Positions 1 through 9,520 of a stretch of 64,000 nt of DNA are shown here, piece by piece. A program made the position numbers and the translations under genes. How positions within the stretch are numbered: position 1 is the stretch's first letter; each line of letters starts with the position of its first letter. The notes beneath the pieces were generated by a model. The model was not told where the DNA came from and made no database searches. It worked only from the letters and a program-made list of their open reading frames with translations. The stretch is from assembly GCF_006494775.1 (NCBI RefSeq), contig NZ_CP041146.1:2976001-3040000 (forward strand), given 5' to 3'. The DNA comes from Nocardioides humi (GTDB lineage: Bacteria > Actinomycetota > Actinomycetes > Propionibacteriales > Nocardioidaceae).

Positions 1-429
1 GGCGACTTCCGGCCGGCGACCACGGCCGGGGAGAGCCGGACCGCGACGGTCGACGGCTACGTGGTCACCCTCGACGGCGACCTGTCGGCCGGCGCCGACG
101 CCCGGCTCACGCTGAGCGTCAGCCGGGACGGCGCGCCGGTCACCGACCTCCAGCCGTACCTCGGCGCCTACGGCCACCTGGTCGCGCTGCGCGCCGGCGA
201 CCTCGCCTACCTCCATGTCCACCCGGACGGCGAGCCCGGCGACGGCACGACGCAGCCGGGGCCGGACGTCGTCTTCCACACCGCGGTCCCCAGCGCGGGG
301 ACCTACCACCTCTATCTCGACTTCCAGCACGACGGCGTCGTCCGCACCGCGGCGTTCACCGTCACCGCCGGGGGTACCGGGACGACCGAGAGCGACGAGC
401 ACGGAGAGAGCAGTGAGCACGGACACTGA
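1..429 (+). CDS. C-terminal part of a hypothetical secreted protein upstream of copA (5' truncated)
   Basis: The reading frame is open from base 1 to a TGA at 427-429, so the gene begins before the window. The visible 142 residues look like an extracytoplasmic beta-rich domain with an HVHPDG motif near the middle and a His/Glu-rich tail ([11 protein letters not shown]), which could bind metal. It overlaps the start of the copper ATPase by 17 bp, so the two are surely cotranscribed. Proteins with this kind of domain often sit beside copper exporters in actinobacteria. A periplasmic or cell-surface copper-related role is inferred from context only. Confidence 0.7.
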   Translation, partial: GDFRPATTAGESRTATVDGYVVTLDGDLSAGADARLTLSVSRDGAPVTDLQPYLGAYGHLVALRAGDLAYLHVHPDGEPGDGTTQPGPDVVFHTAVPSAGTYHLYLDFQHDGVVRTAAFTVTAGGTGTTESDEHGESSEHGH

Positions 430-2680
430 CCACGCCACGCCCGAGCAGCAGGTCGAGCTCGCGCTGACCGGGATGACCTGCGCGTCCTGCGCGAACCGGA
501 TCGAGCGCAAGCTCAACAAGCTCGACGGCGTCACCGCCACGGTCAACTACGCAACCGAGAAGGCGAAGGTGACCTACGCCGACGGCGTCTCGACCGACGA
601 CCTGGTGGCCGCCGTCGAGGCGGCGGGGTACGGCGCGTCGCTGCCGCGGCCGCCGTCCACCTCGGGCGGGGGCGGCGAGGACGCGGTGGAGGACGACCCG
701 GTCGCGCCACTGCGCCGGCGGCTGCTCGTCTCGGCGGTGCTGTCGGTGCCGGTGGTCGCGATGGCGATGGTGCCGGCGCTGCAGTTCGACAACTGGCAGT
801 GGCTCTCGCTGACCCTGGCCGCGCCGGTCGTGGTGTGGGGCGCCTGGCCGTTCCACCGGGCGGCGTGGGCCAACCTGCGGCACGGCACGTCCACCATGGA
901 CACGCTGATCTCGCTCGGCACGCTGGCCGCGCTGGGCTGGTCGCTGTACGCGCTGTTCTGGGGCACCGCCGGCGAGCCGGGCATGAAGCACCCGTTCGAG
1001 CTGACCATCGAGCGCAGCGACGGCAGCGGCAACATCTACCTCGAGGCCGCCGCCGGCGTGACGACCTTCATCCTCGCCGGGCGCTACTTCGAGCAGCGCT
1101 CCAAGCGGCGGGCCGGGGCGGCGCTCCGGGCGCTGCTCGAGCTGGGCGCGAAGGAGGTCGCGGTCCTCGGGCCCGACGACACCGAGACACGGGTGCCGGT
1201 CGGCGACCTGAAGAGCGGCGACCGGTTCGTCGTACGCCCGGGCGAGAAGATCGCCACCGACGGCGTGGTCGAGCGCGGCAGCTCCGCGGTCGACGCGTCG
1301 ATGCTGACCGGCGAGTCGGTGCCGGTCGAGGTCGGCGAGGGCGACACCGTGGTCGGCGCCACGGTGAACGCCGGCGGCCGGCTCGTCGTCCGGGCGACCC
1401 GCGTCGGCGCGGACACCCAGCTCGCGCAGATGGCGCGGCTGGTCGAGGACGCGCAGAACGGCAAGGCCGAGGTGCAGCGGCTGGCCGACCGGATCTCCGG
1501 CGTCTTCGTGCCGATCGTCATCCTGCTCGCGGCCGGGACCCTCGGGTTCTGGCTCGGCACCGGCAACGGCGCCGGCGCGGCGTTCACGGCCGCGGTCGCC
1601 GTCCTCATCATCGCGTGCCCCTGCGCCCTCGGCCTGGCCACGCCGACCGCCCTCATGGTCGGCACCGGCCGGGGCGCGCAGCTCGGCATCCTGATCAAGG
1701 GGCCCGAGGTGCTGGAGTCGACGCGTGCCGTCGACACCGTCGTCCTCGACAAGACCGGCACCGTCACGACCGGCACCATGGCGCTGCGCGACGTGATCGC
1801 CGCCGAGGGCGAGTCCGCAGACGACGTGCTGCGGTACGCCGGCGCGCTCGAGGACTCCTCCGAGCACCCGATCGCCCGGGCGATCGCCTCCGCCGCGCGG
1901 GAGCGGGGTCCGCTGCCGGCGGTCGAGGACTTCGCGAACGTCGAGGGGCTCGGCGTGCAGGGCGTGCTGGTCGACGGGGACGCGAGCCACGCCGTCCTGG
2001 TGGGGCGGCCGCGGCTGCTCGAGGAGTGGTCGCAGCATCTTCCGCTCGGCCAGCAGCAGGCGCTGGAGGAGGCGCAGGCGACGGGCGGTACGGCGGTCGC
2101 GGTCGGCTGGGACGGGCAGGCGCGCGGCGTGGTGGTGGTCGCGGACGCGGTCAAGCCGACCTCGGCCACCGCCATCGCCCAGCTGCGCTCGCTGGGGCTC
2201 CGGCCCGTGCTGCTCACCGGCGACAACGCCGTGGTCGCCCGGACGGTGGCGGCCGAGGTCGGGATCGACGAGGCGGACGTGATCGCCGACGTACTCCCCT
2301 CCGACAAGGTCGACGTCGTCAAGCGGCTGCAGGGCGAGGGGCGTGTGGTGGCGATGGTCGGGGACGGCGTCAACGACGCCGCCGCGCTCGCGCAGGCCGA
2401 CCTCGGCCTGGCCATGGGCACCGGCACCGACGTCGCGATCGAGGCCAGCGACCTCACCCTGGTCCGCGGCGACCTGCAGGTCGCGGTCGACGCGATCCGG
2501 CTCTCCCGGCGCACCCTCGCCACGATCAAGGGCAACCTGTTCTGGGCGTTCGCCTACAACGTCGCCGCCCTGCCGCTCGCCGCCGCCGGCCTGCTCAACC
2601 CGATGCTCGCCGGCGCCGCCATGGCGTTCTCGTCGGTGTTCGTGGTGTCGAACAGCCTGCGGCTGCGGCGGTTCCGCTGA
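413..2680 (+). CDS. copA: Heavy-metal (Cu+) translocating P1B-type ATPase
   Basis: A 755-residue copper-exporter-type ATPase. The GTG at 413 is chosen because it follows a GGAGAG ribosome site and places the N-terminal heavy-metal-associated domain (GMTCASC, Cys23 and Cys26) right after the start. In order come the actuator motif TGESVPV, the transmembrane metal-binding CPC motif (about residues 401-403), the phosphorylated Asp in DKTGTVT (about 446), the SEHPIARA nucleotide-binding His-Pro motif and the hinge [13 protein letters not shown] with a CxxC domain is the pattern of monovalent copper exporters that detoxify the cytoplasm. It overlaps the upstream gene by 17 bp. No CsoR or CueR regulator is visible nearby; Ag+ is an alternative substrate. 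Confidence 0.95.
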   Translation: MSTDTDHATPEQQVELALTGMTCASCANRIERKLNKLDGVTATVNYATEKAKVTYADGVSTDDLVAAVEAAGYGASLPRPPSTSGGGGEDAVEDDPVAPLRRRLLVSAVLSVPVVAMAMVPALQFDNWQWLSLTLAAPVVVWGAWPFHRAAWANLRHGTSTMDTLISLGTLAALGWSLYALFWGTAGEPGMKHPFELTIERSDGSGNIYLEAAAGVTTFILAGRYFEQRSKRRAGAALRALLELGAKEVAVLGPDDTETRVPVGDLKSGDRFVVRPGEKIATDGVVERGSSAVDASMLTGESVPVEVGEGDTVVGATVNAGGRLVVRATRVGADTQLAQMARLVEDAQNGKAEVQRLADRISGVFVPIVILLAAGTLGFWLGTGNGAGAAFTAAVAVLIIACPCALGLATPTALMVGTGRGAQLGILIKGPEVLESTRAVDTVVLDKTGTVTTGTMALRDVIAAEGESADDVLRYAGALEDSSEHPIARAIASAARERGPLPAVEDFANVEGLGVQGVLVDGDASHAVLVGRPRLLEEWSQHLPLGQQQALEEAQATGGTAVAVGWDGQARGVVVVADAVKPTSATAIAQLRSLGLRPVLLTGDNAVVARTVAAEVGIDEADVIADVLPSDKVDVVKRLQGEGRVVAMVGDGVNDAAALAQADLGLAMGTGTDVAIEASDLTLVRGDLQVAVDAIRLSRRTLATIKGNLFWAFAYNVAALPLAAAGLLNPMLAGAAMAFSSVFVVSNSLRLRRFR

Positions 2681-2696
2681 CCCCCCGCTCCGTGGG

Positions 2697-2742
2697 GTCG
2701 TGTGCCTGAGACCTCGGAATTCCGGGGTCTCAGGCACACGAC
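2697..2742. terminator. 46-bp near-perfect palindrome, likely terminator after copA
   Basis: Arms at 2697-2713 and 2726-2742 are exact 17-bp inverted repeats (GTCGTGTGCCTGAGACC). The 12-bp centre (TCGGAATTCCGG) is itself almost self-complementary, so nearly the whole 46 bp can pair. It starts 16 bp after the copA stop and ends 71 bp before the next gene on the same strand. There is no U-tract. A rho-independent-like terminator or a dispersed palindromic repeat both fit. Confidence 0.6.
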
Positions 2743-2813
2743 TCCCGGAGGACCCGGGCAACCGGTCAGGAATCGAGAAGCAGCAGCGGCCGGGCCCGCC
2801 TAGCGTCGGGGAC

Positions 2814-3458
2814 ATGAACTCCCTCGACACGATCATCCTGGAGGTGGCCGACCCGGCCGCCGCTCGCGACTTCTACGCCCGGGCCTTCGGCCCGGACCTG
2901 CCGCTGGACTTCCGCGCCTCCGACGCCCCGAGCGACGGGTTCCGCGGCTTCCACATCTCCCTCACCATGGCCCAGCCCGCCGACGTGGACGGGCTCGTCG
3001 GGACGGCGCTCGCGGCGGGGGCGACCGAGATCAAGCCGGTGGCGAGGTCGCTGTGGGGGTACGGCGGCGTGCTGCGGACGCCGGACGGCTCGATCTGGAA
3101 GGTCGTCAGCTCGTCGAAGAGGAACAAGGGCCCCGCCGGCCGGGCGATCGAGAGCGTCGTGCTGCTCATCGGCGCGGACGACGTGGCGGCCAGCAAGCAG
3201 TTCTACGTCGACCGCGGGTTCGGGGTGGCGCGCAGCTTCGGCAGGAAGTACGTCGAGTTCGAGCGCGGCTCCGGCACGGTGACCCTCGGGCTGCTCAGCC
3301 GCAAGGGGCTGGCCAAGGACGCCGGCGTACCCGCCGACGGCAGCGGCTCGCACCGCGTCGTGCTCGTCGGGGGCAGCGCCGCGGCCACGGACCCGGACGG
3401 CTTCGCGTGGGAGCCGGCGGCGGTCAGCGAACCGCGAACCCCAACCACGAACCGATGA
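2814..3458 (+). CDS. VOC (glyoxalase/bleomycin-resistance) family protein
   Basis: A 214-residue protein made of two vicinal-oxygen-chelate halves (about 1-100 and 108-205). The first begins with the typical beta-alpha start MNSLDTIILEVADPAAARDF; the second contains SVVLLIGADDVAASKQFY. Family members are metal-dependent lyases, dioxygenases or antibiotic-binding proteins. The usual His/Glu metal ligands are not obvious here, so enzymatic activity is uncertain. The ATG at 2814 follows the palindrome, making it a separate transcription unit from copA. Its 3' end overlaps the convergent DUF2784 gene by about 35 bp. Confidence 0.75.
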   Translation: MNSLDTIILEVADPAAARDFYARAFGPDLPLDFRASDAPSDGFRGFHISLTMAQPADVDGLVGTALAAGATEIKPVARSLWGYGGVLRTPDGSIWKVVSSSKRNKGPAGRAIESVVLLIGADDVAASKQFYVDRGFGVARSFGRKYVEFERGSGTVTLGLLSRKGLAKDAGVPADGSGSHRVVLVGGSAAATDPDGFAWEPAAVSEPRTPTTNR

Positions 3459-3764
3459 TGACCGTCGCCACGACGACCTCCACCCGCCGGGAGAGGCGCG
3501 TGGGGTAGACCCGGCCCTCGAAGTAGTGGGCGATGAACCCGCGCTCGTTCAGCTTCGGCTTCCCCGCCCCCTCGCGGCCCCAGTCCTCGAGGCGGGAGAG
3601 CGGGCACGCCGCGTCGGTCGCAGCCATCCGGCCCCCCACGCGGCGGCAGCCATGTGGGGGATGAAGACCCACGGCATGAGCCAGGCGACGAAGCCGCCGA
3701 TCACCGTGAAGCCCACGAACAGCATGTGGACGACGAACGCCCCTGCTGCGACCACCCGATGCAC
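3424..3764 (-). pseudogene. DUF2784 family membrane protein, disrupted by a one-base frameshift
   Basis: The N-terminal half (from ATG at 3764: MHRVVAAGAFVVHMLFVGFT) and the C-terminal half (ACPLSRLEDW ... ERGFIAHYFEGRVYP ... VVVATVIIGSWLG) lie in two frames. Together they make a normal DUF2784 protein of about 113 residues with three membrane helices and the family's CPL..LE and HY motifs. The break is in a run of six C at 3632-3637 (G on the coding strand). Adding one base restores WGGRMAATDAACPL with normal family spacing. It is either a very recent pseudogene or, more likely given similar cases in this window, a missed base. Function of the family is unknown. Confidence 0.75.
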
Positions 3765-3813
3765 GGGAGAAGTGTAGGGCTCCCCGTGGTCGCTCTGCAG
3801 GCGGATCCCTCAC

Positions 3814-4425
3814 TCAACCCTCGACCAGTCCCATCGCCGCGAACGCGCGGGCGTAGATCTCCCGCAGCACCCGCTGCTTGCGGGCGTTGTACTGCATCAT
3901 GTGCTCGCCCGCGGCGCTCGCCGCCGCGGCCGCCTGGAGCTTGGCGGCGGCGTACCGGTCTCGCTCGTCGGGATTGCCGCGGAGCCAGTCGCGGAACAGG
4001 CGGTGCCTCACGACCTCCGGGCTGTCGGGGCCGAACACGTGCACGTGACTGACCGGGGAGCCGCCGCGCAGCAGCCGGTGCTCGAACCACCACGGCTCGC
4101 GGACCCGCAGCACGAACCCGGCCGCCTCCAGGGCCGGCACGTACGCCGCCTCGTCGGCCGGGTCCGCGACGACCAGGTCCACGTCGATGATCGGCTTGGC
4201 CGGGAGGCCGGGGACGGCGGTGGAGCCGACGTGCTCGACGACGAGGGCGCGCCAGCCGAGCGCGCGTCGTACCCGCTGGGCCACGAGGTCGAAGGACGCG
4301 GGCCAGCCGGGGTCCGGCGGGACGACCGCCACGTCCGGACTGGGCCCGGTACCGTCCACCCACGGCGTCGCGCCGGGCGGGACGGGCGGGTCGTGGAAGG
4401 TGACGATGGCGAGACGGCTCGGCAC
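3814..4425 (-). CDS. GrpB family (UPF0157) nucleotidyltransferase-like protein
   Basis: A 203-residue member of the GrpB/UPF0157 family, which has the nucleotidyltransferase fold. Visible family motifs are VEHVGSTAVPGLPAKPIIDV (about residues 62-81, with the GS motif and the Asp-x-Asp of IDVDLVV), HRLLRGG and HVHVFGPDSPE. The C-terminal helix-rich part, YNARKQRVLREIY, is also typical. The biochemical role of the family is not firmly established. The gene ends 49 bp before DUF2784 on the same strand and starts 9 bp from the stop of the downstream response regulator. Confidence 0.85.
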   Translation of the reverse strand: MPSRLAIVTFHDPPVPPGATPWVDGTGPSPDVAVVPPDPGWPASFDLVAQRVRRALGWRALVVEHVGSTAVPGLPAKPIIDVDLVVADPADEAAYVPALEAAGFVLRVREPWWFEHRLLRGGSPVSHVHVFGPDSPEVVRHRLFRDWLRGNPDERDRYAAAKLQAAAAASAAGEHMMQYNARKQRVLREIYARAFAAMGLVEG

Positions 4426-4434
4426 CCGGCCAAC

Positions 4435-5103
4435 CTACGTCCCGACCAGTCCGTGCTCGTGCGCGAACACCACGATCTGCACCCGGTCCCGCAGCCCGAG
4501 CTTGCGCAGGATCGCGCCGACGTGGGTCTTCACCGTCGACTCGCTGAGGAACACCAGGCCGGCGATCTCCTGGTTCGACAGGCCGCGGGCGACGGCGGCG
4601 AAGACCTCGCGCTCCTTGTCGGTGAGGGCGAGGTACGTCGCCGGCGGGGCCGCGGCCGCCTTGAACTGGCTGTCGAGCAGGGTGGACAGGTCGGTCGGGG
4701 CGAGCACGGCGTTGCCGGCGTGGACGGTGCGGATGGCATCGCGCAGCATCACGGGGGTGGTGCCCTTGAGCAGGAACCCGCTGGCGCCGTACCGGATCGC
4801 GGTGGCGGCGCGGTCGTCGAGGTTGAAGGTGGTGAGCACGACGACCCGGACCGGCGTCTCGCGGCGGGCGGCGCGGTCGGGCAGGAAGATCTGCCGGGTC
4901 GCCTCGACGCCGTCCATCTCCGGCATCCGGATGTCCATCAGCACCACGTCCGGGGCGAGCTCGTCGACCAGCCGCACCGCCTCGACGCCGTCGGCGGCGG
5001 TGCCGACGACCTCCATCCCGTCCTGGGCGTCGACGATCACCCGGACGCCCTCGCGGAACAGCTCCTGGTCGTCGACGAGAAGGACCTTGATCGGCTCGCT
5101 CAC
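4435..5103 (-). CDS. NarL/LuxR-family response regulator, last gene of the vanX-like operon
   Basis: A 222-residue response regulator. The receiver domain has DD at 11-12, the phospho-acceptor Asp57 in VLMDIRMPEMDG and the conserved Lys in GASGFLLKG. The C-terminal LuxR-type helix-turn-helix reads LTDKEREVFAAVARGLSN ... SESTVKTHVGAILRKLGLRD. The start is the GTG at 5103, only 8 bp after the stop of the cognate kinase gene, so the pair is coexpressed. As the distal gene of a six-gene operon with D-Ala metabolism genes, it probably regulates that operon in response to a cell-envelope signal (inferred). Confidence 0.93.
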   Translation of the reverse strand: MSEPIKVLLVDDQELFREGVRVIVDAQDGMEVVGTAADGVEAVRLVDELAPDVVLMDIRMPEMDGVEATRQIFLPDRAARRETPVRVVVLTTFNLDDRAATAIRYGASGFLLKGTTPVMLRDAIRTVHAGNAVLAPTDLSTLLDSQFKAAAAPPATYLALTDKEREVFAAVARGLSNQEIAGLVFLSESTVKTHVGAILRKLGLRDRVQIVVFAHEHGLVGT

Positions 5104-5111
5104 ACCCGCGA

Positions 5112-6362
5112 TTATCGCGACCGCACCGGCACCCAGGCGGTCGCGGTGAACGTCGGCGGGTCGGTCCGGCGGCGTACGTCGAGCCGGCCGCCCACCGCCT
5201 CGAGCCGGCGGCGCATGCCGTCGAGCCCCTGGCCGCCGGCGATCGGCGGTGGCGGGAGCGGGACGGCGATCGGGTGGGTCGCCGCGGGCTCCTCCGCCAT
5301 CAGCGCGTTGCGCACCTCGATCCGCAGGTCGCCGTCCCCCTGACCGGAGGCCCAGTGCCGCTCGACGTGGACCGGCTGGTCGCGCGGGCCGTGCTTGATC
5401 GCGTTGGTGAGCATCTCCTGGAGCACCCGGAACGCCACGACGGCGAGCTCGGGCGGCATCGGCTGCGGCGTACCGACGTCGCTGGTGATCACCTCGTGCC
5501 CGCTGGCCCGCACGCCCTCGACCAGGCTGTCGAGGTCGGTGTGCTGGGCGGCGGGCGGGGCGGACGCCGGCTGCCCCGAGGTCGAGGCGAGCACCTGCCG
5601 GACGTCGTCGAGCGACGAGCGCGCCGAGGTGGCGATATTGGCCATGGTGACCTTGAGGCCCTGGGTGTCGGCGTCCTCGAGGTACTGCGCGGACTCGGCC
5701 TGCGCGAGGATCACCGCGAGCGAGTGGCCGACCACGTCGTGGACGTCGCGGGCCAGCTGGGCCTGCTCCTCGCGCAGCCGGGCGATCTCCTCGGCCTGGT
5801 CGCGCTCGGCCTCGGCGGCGACCTGGGAGCGCCGCGAGGCCTGGGACCGCGCCGCGAAGCGGAGCGCGAGCCCGAGCAGCCAGGGAGTGGCGAGCAGCGC
5901 GACGCCGAGCAGGCCGGCGGTCGCGCGCACGTCGTAGCCGCCGGCCCGGTACGCGTCCTCCGCGAGGCCGCCGATGCCGATCCGCTCGAGTCCCTCGTAG
6001 AAGGCGTACGGCGAGAGCCACACCACCGCGATGGCAGCGCCGACGGGGATGGACAGGCCGCTCAGCCAGACCGTCGGGAGCCGCCCCCACCGCGCGCAGC
6101 CGAACGCCACGGCCGCGAGCAGCGCCTCGGTGATCATCGGGTCGACACCGGTGAGCACCTGGAGCAGGCCGGTGAACCAGGCGACCGCGAGCGCCGCGCC
6201 GGGCAGCGCGCGGGACAGCCCGACCGCGACCGCGACACCGGTGATGACGGCGAGGGGCGGCCACATCTCCGCGGAGGAGTACCGGTTGACGTCGACCAGG
6301 CCGAGCACGAACGCCGCGATGCCGGCGAGGAGGTCCGGCAGCCACCGCGTCGCGCGGCTCAT
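5112..6362 (-). CDS. Sensor histidine kinase (HisKA_3 type), partner of the adjacent LuxR-type regulator
   Basis: A 416-residue kinase with several hydrophobic segments in residues 8-170 and a coiled region at 172-203. The HisKA_3 dimerisation box is ARDVHDVVGHSLAVI with the phosphorylated His208, followed by a HATPase domain with an N-box-like NAIKHG and GQGLDGMRRRLEAVGG near the C-terminus. This is the DesK/NarX-like class that pairs with LuxR-type regulators, matching the gene 8 bp downstream. Its start overlaps the stop of the acyltransferase gene by 4 bp (ATGA). No extracellular sensor domain is evident, so it probably senses within or near the membrane. Confidence 0.92.
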   Translation of the reverse strand: MSRATRWLPDLLAGIAAFVLGLVDVNRYSSAEMWPPLAVITGVAVAVGLSRALPGAALAVAWFTGLLQVLTGVDPMITEALLAAVAFGCARWGRLPTVWLSGLSIPVGAAIAVVWLSPYAFYEGLERIGIGGLAEDAYRAGGYDVRATAGLLGVALLATPWLLGLALRFAARSQASRRSQVAAEAERDQAEEIARLREEQAQLARDVHDVVGHSLAVILAQAESAQYLEDADTQGLKVTMANIATSARSSLDDVRQVLASTSGQPASAPPAAQHTDLDSLVEGVRASGHEVITSDVGTPQPMPPELAVVAFRVLQEMLTNAIKHGPRDQPVHVERHWASGQGDGDLRIEVRNALMAEEPAATHPIAVPLPPPPIAGGQGLDGMRRRLEAVGGRLDVRRRTDPPTFTATAWVPVRSR

Positions 6363-7354
6363 GCCGGCACCTCCACCGCCGATGGGCCTGCCGGTCCGCC
6401 CGAGGCGCGCCGGCGGGCCCAGCGGCGCTGGAGCGGCGCCTCGACGTACCGCCACGACAGCGCGGCCGCCACCAGGGTCAGCAGCACCGCGGGGAGCGGG
6501 GGCAGCCAGAGCGAGAGCGGATAGTTCCAGAGGTACGCCGCGTACGACACGGTCCCCAGCGCCACCAGCGCGCGCAGCGGGCCGGTCACGGTGACCCGGC
6601 GCCGGCAGGCGAGGATCAGCACACCGGTCAGCGCGGCGATGGCCGGACCTCCTGCCAGGTAGGTGAGCACGTGTCCTCGCAAGGGAACCACACTCAGCAC
6701 GGCCAGGACGGCGAGGGCGGCCGGCGCCGCCCAGGAAGGGAGCCGGGCGTCGAGCCGGTCGCCGTACAGCCGGACGGCAGCGCCCACGACGAAGCAGCCG
6801 GCCCAGCTGGTGGGCAGGGAGTAGGCGAGGTCCGGGTCCTCGGCCAGCCACCAGGTCGTGGCCAGACAGGCGAGGGCGGTGCCGACGGCGGCGAGCAGGA
6901 GCGCGCGACCGCGGCCGAGCAGGAGCAGCACGGCCGGCCAGACCAGGTAGAACTGCTCCTCGGTCGCCAGGGTCCACAGGTGGAAGGTCGCGACGCCGGC
7001 GTGGCCGAACGGCAGGTTGCCGGTCCAGGTGAGCGCCCACAGCACGGTCCAACCGAGCTCGTCGCGGTCGCCGAGCGGGTCGAGGAGGAGTGTCACGAGG
7101 ACGACGCCGGCGACGAGGACCAGGAGCGGCGGCACCAGGCGCAGCGCGCGGCGGGCGTAGAAGTCGCGCAGTCGCGGGCGCCTCTCCAGGACGCCGGTGA
7201 TCAGGTAGCCCGACAGGGCGAAGAACATGACCACGCCGACGACGCCCGCTCCGGACGCGAGGTCGGGCAGGGCGTGGCGCAGGACGACCAGCCCGACCGC
7301 GATCCCGCGGAGCAGGTCGAGCCCGTCCACGCGCTCCGAACCTGGCGGCCTCAC
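6359..7354 (-). CDS. Membrane acyltransferase (acyltransferase_3 family)
   Basis: A 331-residue polytopic protein of the OafA/acyltransferase_3 family. The N-terminus has VDGLDLLRGIAVGLVVLRHA with the catalytic-type His, then FFALSGYLITG, RDFYARRALRLVPPL and HLWTLATEEQFYLVWP, followed by about eight more membrane helices. The family moves acyl groups to cell-envelope substrates. The start (GTG at 7354) overlaps the ligase stop and the end overlaps the kinase start, 4 bp each. In VanT serine racemases of vanC/vanG clusters an acyltransferase_3-type membrane domain is fused to the racemase; here both occur as separate genes in one operon. Confidence 0.9.
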   Translation of the reverse strand: MRPPGSERVDGLDLLRGIAVGLVVLRHALPDLASGAGVVGVVMFFALSGYLITGVLERRPRLRDFYARRALRLVPPLLVLVAGVVLVTLLLDPLGDRDELGWTVLWALTWTGNLPFGHAGVATFHLWTLATEEQFYLVWPAVLLLLGRGRALLLAAVGTALACLATTWWLAEDPDLAYSLPTSWAGCFVVGAAVRLYGDRLDARLPSWAAPAALAVLAVLSVVPLRGHVLTYLAGGPAIAALTGVLILACRRRVTVTGPLRALVALGTVSYAAYLWNYPLSLWLPPLPAVLLTLVAAALSWRYVEAPLQRRWARRRASGGPAGPSAVEVPA

Positions 7355-8289
7355 CGGTGGGCGCCGCGGACCAGCTCGTCGAGCAGGTCCGGGTAGGCCA
7401 TGCCGGCGGCGGCGAACATCCGCGGCGCCTGGGAGTGCTCGGTCATGCCGGGCATGGTGTTGACCTCGTTGAGCACCGGCCCGTCCGCGGCGAGGAAGAA
7501 GTCGACCCGCGCGACACCCGCGCAGCCGAGCGCCTCGAACACCGCGGTCGCCGCCTCGCGGAGGGCCTTGGCGTCGGTCTCGTCGAGCGGGGCCGGGACC
7601 CGGAAGTCCGCATGGCCGCCGTACTTCGCGTCGTAGTCGAAGATCCCGTCGGTCACGATCTCCAGCGCCGGCGGGACGAACAGGCTCCCGTCGGCGCGGC
7701 GCAGCACCGCGACATCCACCTCACGGCCGGCCACCAGGTCCTCCACCAGCACCCGGTCGTCGAGGGCGAAGGCCGCGTCCAGCGCGGGCGCCAGCGCCTC
7801 CGGTACGTCGACCCGGCTCACGCCCTGGCTGGAGCCGGCCGCGACCGGCTTGACCACGACCGGGTGGGTCCAGCGCAGGTGCGCGGCGGTCGCCCTTGTC
7901 GCCAGCACGCCCGGAGCCGTCGCGATCCCGACGGCCCGCGCGACCAGCTTGGTGGCCCACTTGTCCATGGCCAGCGCGCCGGGGCGGATCCCGCTGCCGA
8001 CGTACGGGAGGCCGGCGAGCTCGGCCAGCGCCGCCAGGGCGCCGTCCTCGCCGCGCGGGCCGTGCACGACCGGGAACATCACGTCGCAGCCGCGCAGCAC
8101 CTGGGCGGCGCCGCTGAGCCCGATCGGGCGCTGCCCGCGGTCGCGCCAGGTGCCGTCGCGGCCGATGGTGAGCGGGACGACGTCGTACGTCGCGGCGTCG
8201 AGCGCCGCGGCCACGGAGGCCGCCGAGGCGAGGGACACGTCGTGCTCGCAGCTCTGCCCGCCGCCGATCACGGCCACCCGGGTCCTCAC
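7351..8289 (-). CDS. ddl: D-alanine--D-alanine ligase family protein
   Basis: A 312-residue ATP-grasp ligase, short but complete. Motifs: the N-terminal GGGQSCEHDVSLASA, FPVVHGPRGEDGALAALAEL, the KPVAAGSSQGVSRV Lys and Ser-rich loop, FDYDAKYGG (the Lys-Tyr typical of D-Ala-D-Ala ligases; D-Ala-D-Lac enzymes have His there) and VNEVNTMPGMTEHSQ with the Mg2+-binding Glu/Asn. By this fingerprint it is predicted to make D-Ala-D-Ala. The GTG at 8289 is chosen because it overlaps the racemase stop by 4 bp (GTGA). It is probably a second ligase in addition to the housekeeping ddl elsewhere in the genome (inferred). Confidence 0.9.
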   Translation of the reverse strand: MRTRVAVIGGGQSCEHDVSLASAASVAAALDAATYDVVPLTIGRDGTWRDRGQRPIGLSGAAQVLRGCDVMFPVVHGPRGEDGALAALAELAGLPYVGSGIRPGALAMDKWATKLVARAVGIATAPGVLATRATAAHLRWTHPVVVKPVAAGSSQGVSRVDVPEALAPALDAAFALDDRVLVEDLVAGREVDVAVLRRADGSLFVPPALEIVTDGIFDYDAKYGGHADFRVPAPLDETDAKALREAATAVFEALGCAGVARVDFFLAADGPVLNEVNTMPGMTEHSQAPRMFAAAGMAYPDLLDELVRGAHR

Positions 8290-9440
8290 GCCGGGCTCCC
8301 CGAGAGCGCCCGGAGGTGCGGCGTCGCGCGGACCTCGCGCGCGACCCGGGCCCCGATGCCGGTGACGATCTCGTGCTCGATGGTGCCGGCCCAGGTGGCC
8401 CACTCGGCGACCGTGGGCTCACCGGCACCTCCGGGACCTCCTGGGCCGAAGACGGTCACGGTCTCCCCCGCCTCGGCGCCGGCCGCTCCGAGGTCGACGA
8501 CGACCTGGTCCATCGAGATCCGGCCGACGACCGGGCGACGGACGCCGCGGACCAGCACCTCGGCGGAGCCGGACGCGACGCGGGGCAGGCCGTCGGCGTA
8601 CCCGAGCGGGAGCAGGCCGAGGTGGGTGGCGCGGGCCGTGCGGTGGGCGTGGCCGTAGCCGACGGGGGTGCCGGCGCGGACGCGGCGTACCTGCACCAGG
8701 GGGGCGGTCAGCGTCATCGCGGGCTCCAGCGCCGTCGTGCGGGAGGGGTCGATGCCGACCAGGCCCGCGCCGACGCGGCTCATCGTGTGGTGGGTGCGCG
8801 GGTCGGCGAGGGTCGCGGCCGTGGCGGCGAGGTGCCGGTCGCGGGGGCGCAGCCCAGCCGAGCGGGCGACCTCGACCGCCCAGGCGAACCGGGTCCGGCC
8901 GAGCGCGTTGCACTCGTCGGCCGGGTCGTCGGCGCAGCCGAGATGGCCCATCACGCCGACGACCTCGACCTGCCCGCGGACCTCGGCGCGCCGCGCGGCC
9001 CGGCACAGCGCCGCCCACTCCTCCGGCTCCGCGCCGTCGCGGGCCATGCCGGCGTCGACATGCAGGTGGATCCGGCTCCGGCCGGGTGCCGCGGCCACCG
9101 CGGCGAGGTGGGCGAGGCTCGGTACCGCCACGTCCACGTCCCGCGCGGCGGCGGTCGCGAAGTCGGCGTCGACCGGGTTGAGCCAGCTGAGGACCGGTAC
9201 GACGAGGCCCGCGTCCCGCAGCGCCCACGCCTCCGCGAGGCTGGTCACGCCGAGCCGGGTGGCGCCGTGGGCGAGGGCGGTCCGGGCGACGTCGACCGCG
9301 CCGTGCCCGAAGCCGTCGGCCTTGACCACGGCCATCAGCTCGCCGGCTGCCCGGTCGGCGAGGGTGCGGGTGTTGCGAGCGACGGCGGCCAGGTCGACGG
9401 TCAGCCGCGGCGTACTCGGCACGGCCGCGTGGGACTGCAC
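8286..9440 (-). CDS. alr: Alanine racemase (PLP-dependent)
   Basis: A 384-residue fold-III PLP racemase. The PLP lysine is in AVVKADGFGHGAVD (Tyr of the usual AYGHG is Phe). HLHVDAGMARDG, VMGHLGCADD, MSRVGAGLVGIDPS, PVGYGHAHRT and VGRISMDQVVVDLG complete the family pattern. It converts L-Ala to D-Ala; serine is possible in this context. The GTG at 9440 puts the start 24 residues before the first conserved strand. A GTG at 9524 overlapping the vanX-like stop (GTGA) is a credible alternative and would add 28 residues. It is second in the operon. Confidence 0.88.
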   Translation of the reverse strand: MQSHAAVPSTPRLTVDLAAVARNTRTLADRAAGELMAVVKADGFGHGAVDVARTALAHGATRLGVTSLAEAWALRDAGLVVPVLSWLNPVDADFATAAARDVDVAVPSLAHLAAVAAAPGRSRIHLHVDAGMARDGAEPEEWAALCRAARRAEVRGQVEVVGVMGHLGCADDPADECNALGRTRFAWAVEVARSAGLRPRDRHLAATAATLADPRTHHTMSRVGAGLVGIDPSRTTALEPAMTLTAPLVQVRRVRAGTPVGYGHAHRTARATHLGLLPLGYADGLPRVASGSAEVLVRGVRRPVVGRISMDQVVVDLGAAGAEAGETVTVFGPGGPGGAGEPTVAEWATWAGTIEHEIVTGIGARVAREVRATPHLRALSGSPA

Positions 9441-9520
9441 CGCGAAGCCACCCGGGGTCCCCGCGGAGTTGTGCGTCGGAGGAGCGCAGTGGGGGAGGCG
9501 CAGAACTTCGTGGGGTGGTT

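Noticed and set aside
362..2836. Very long open frame on the minus strand opposite copA
   Set aside because: Composition is Arg/Gly/His-rich with no domain, and it mirrors the codon structure of copA; typical antisense openness in GC-rich DNA.
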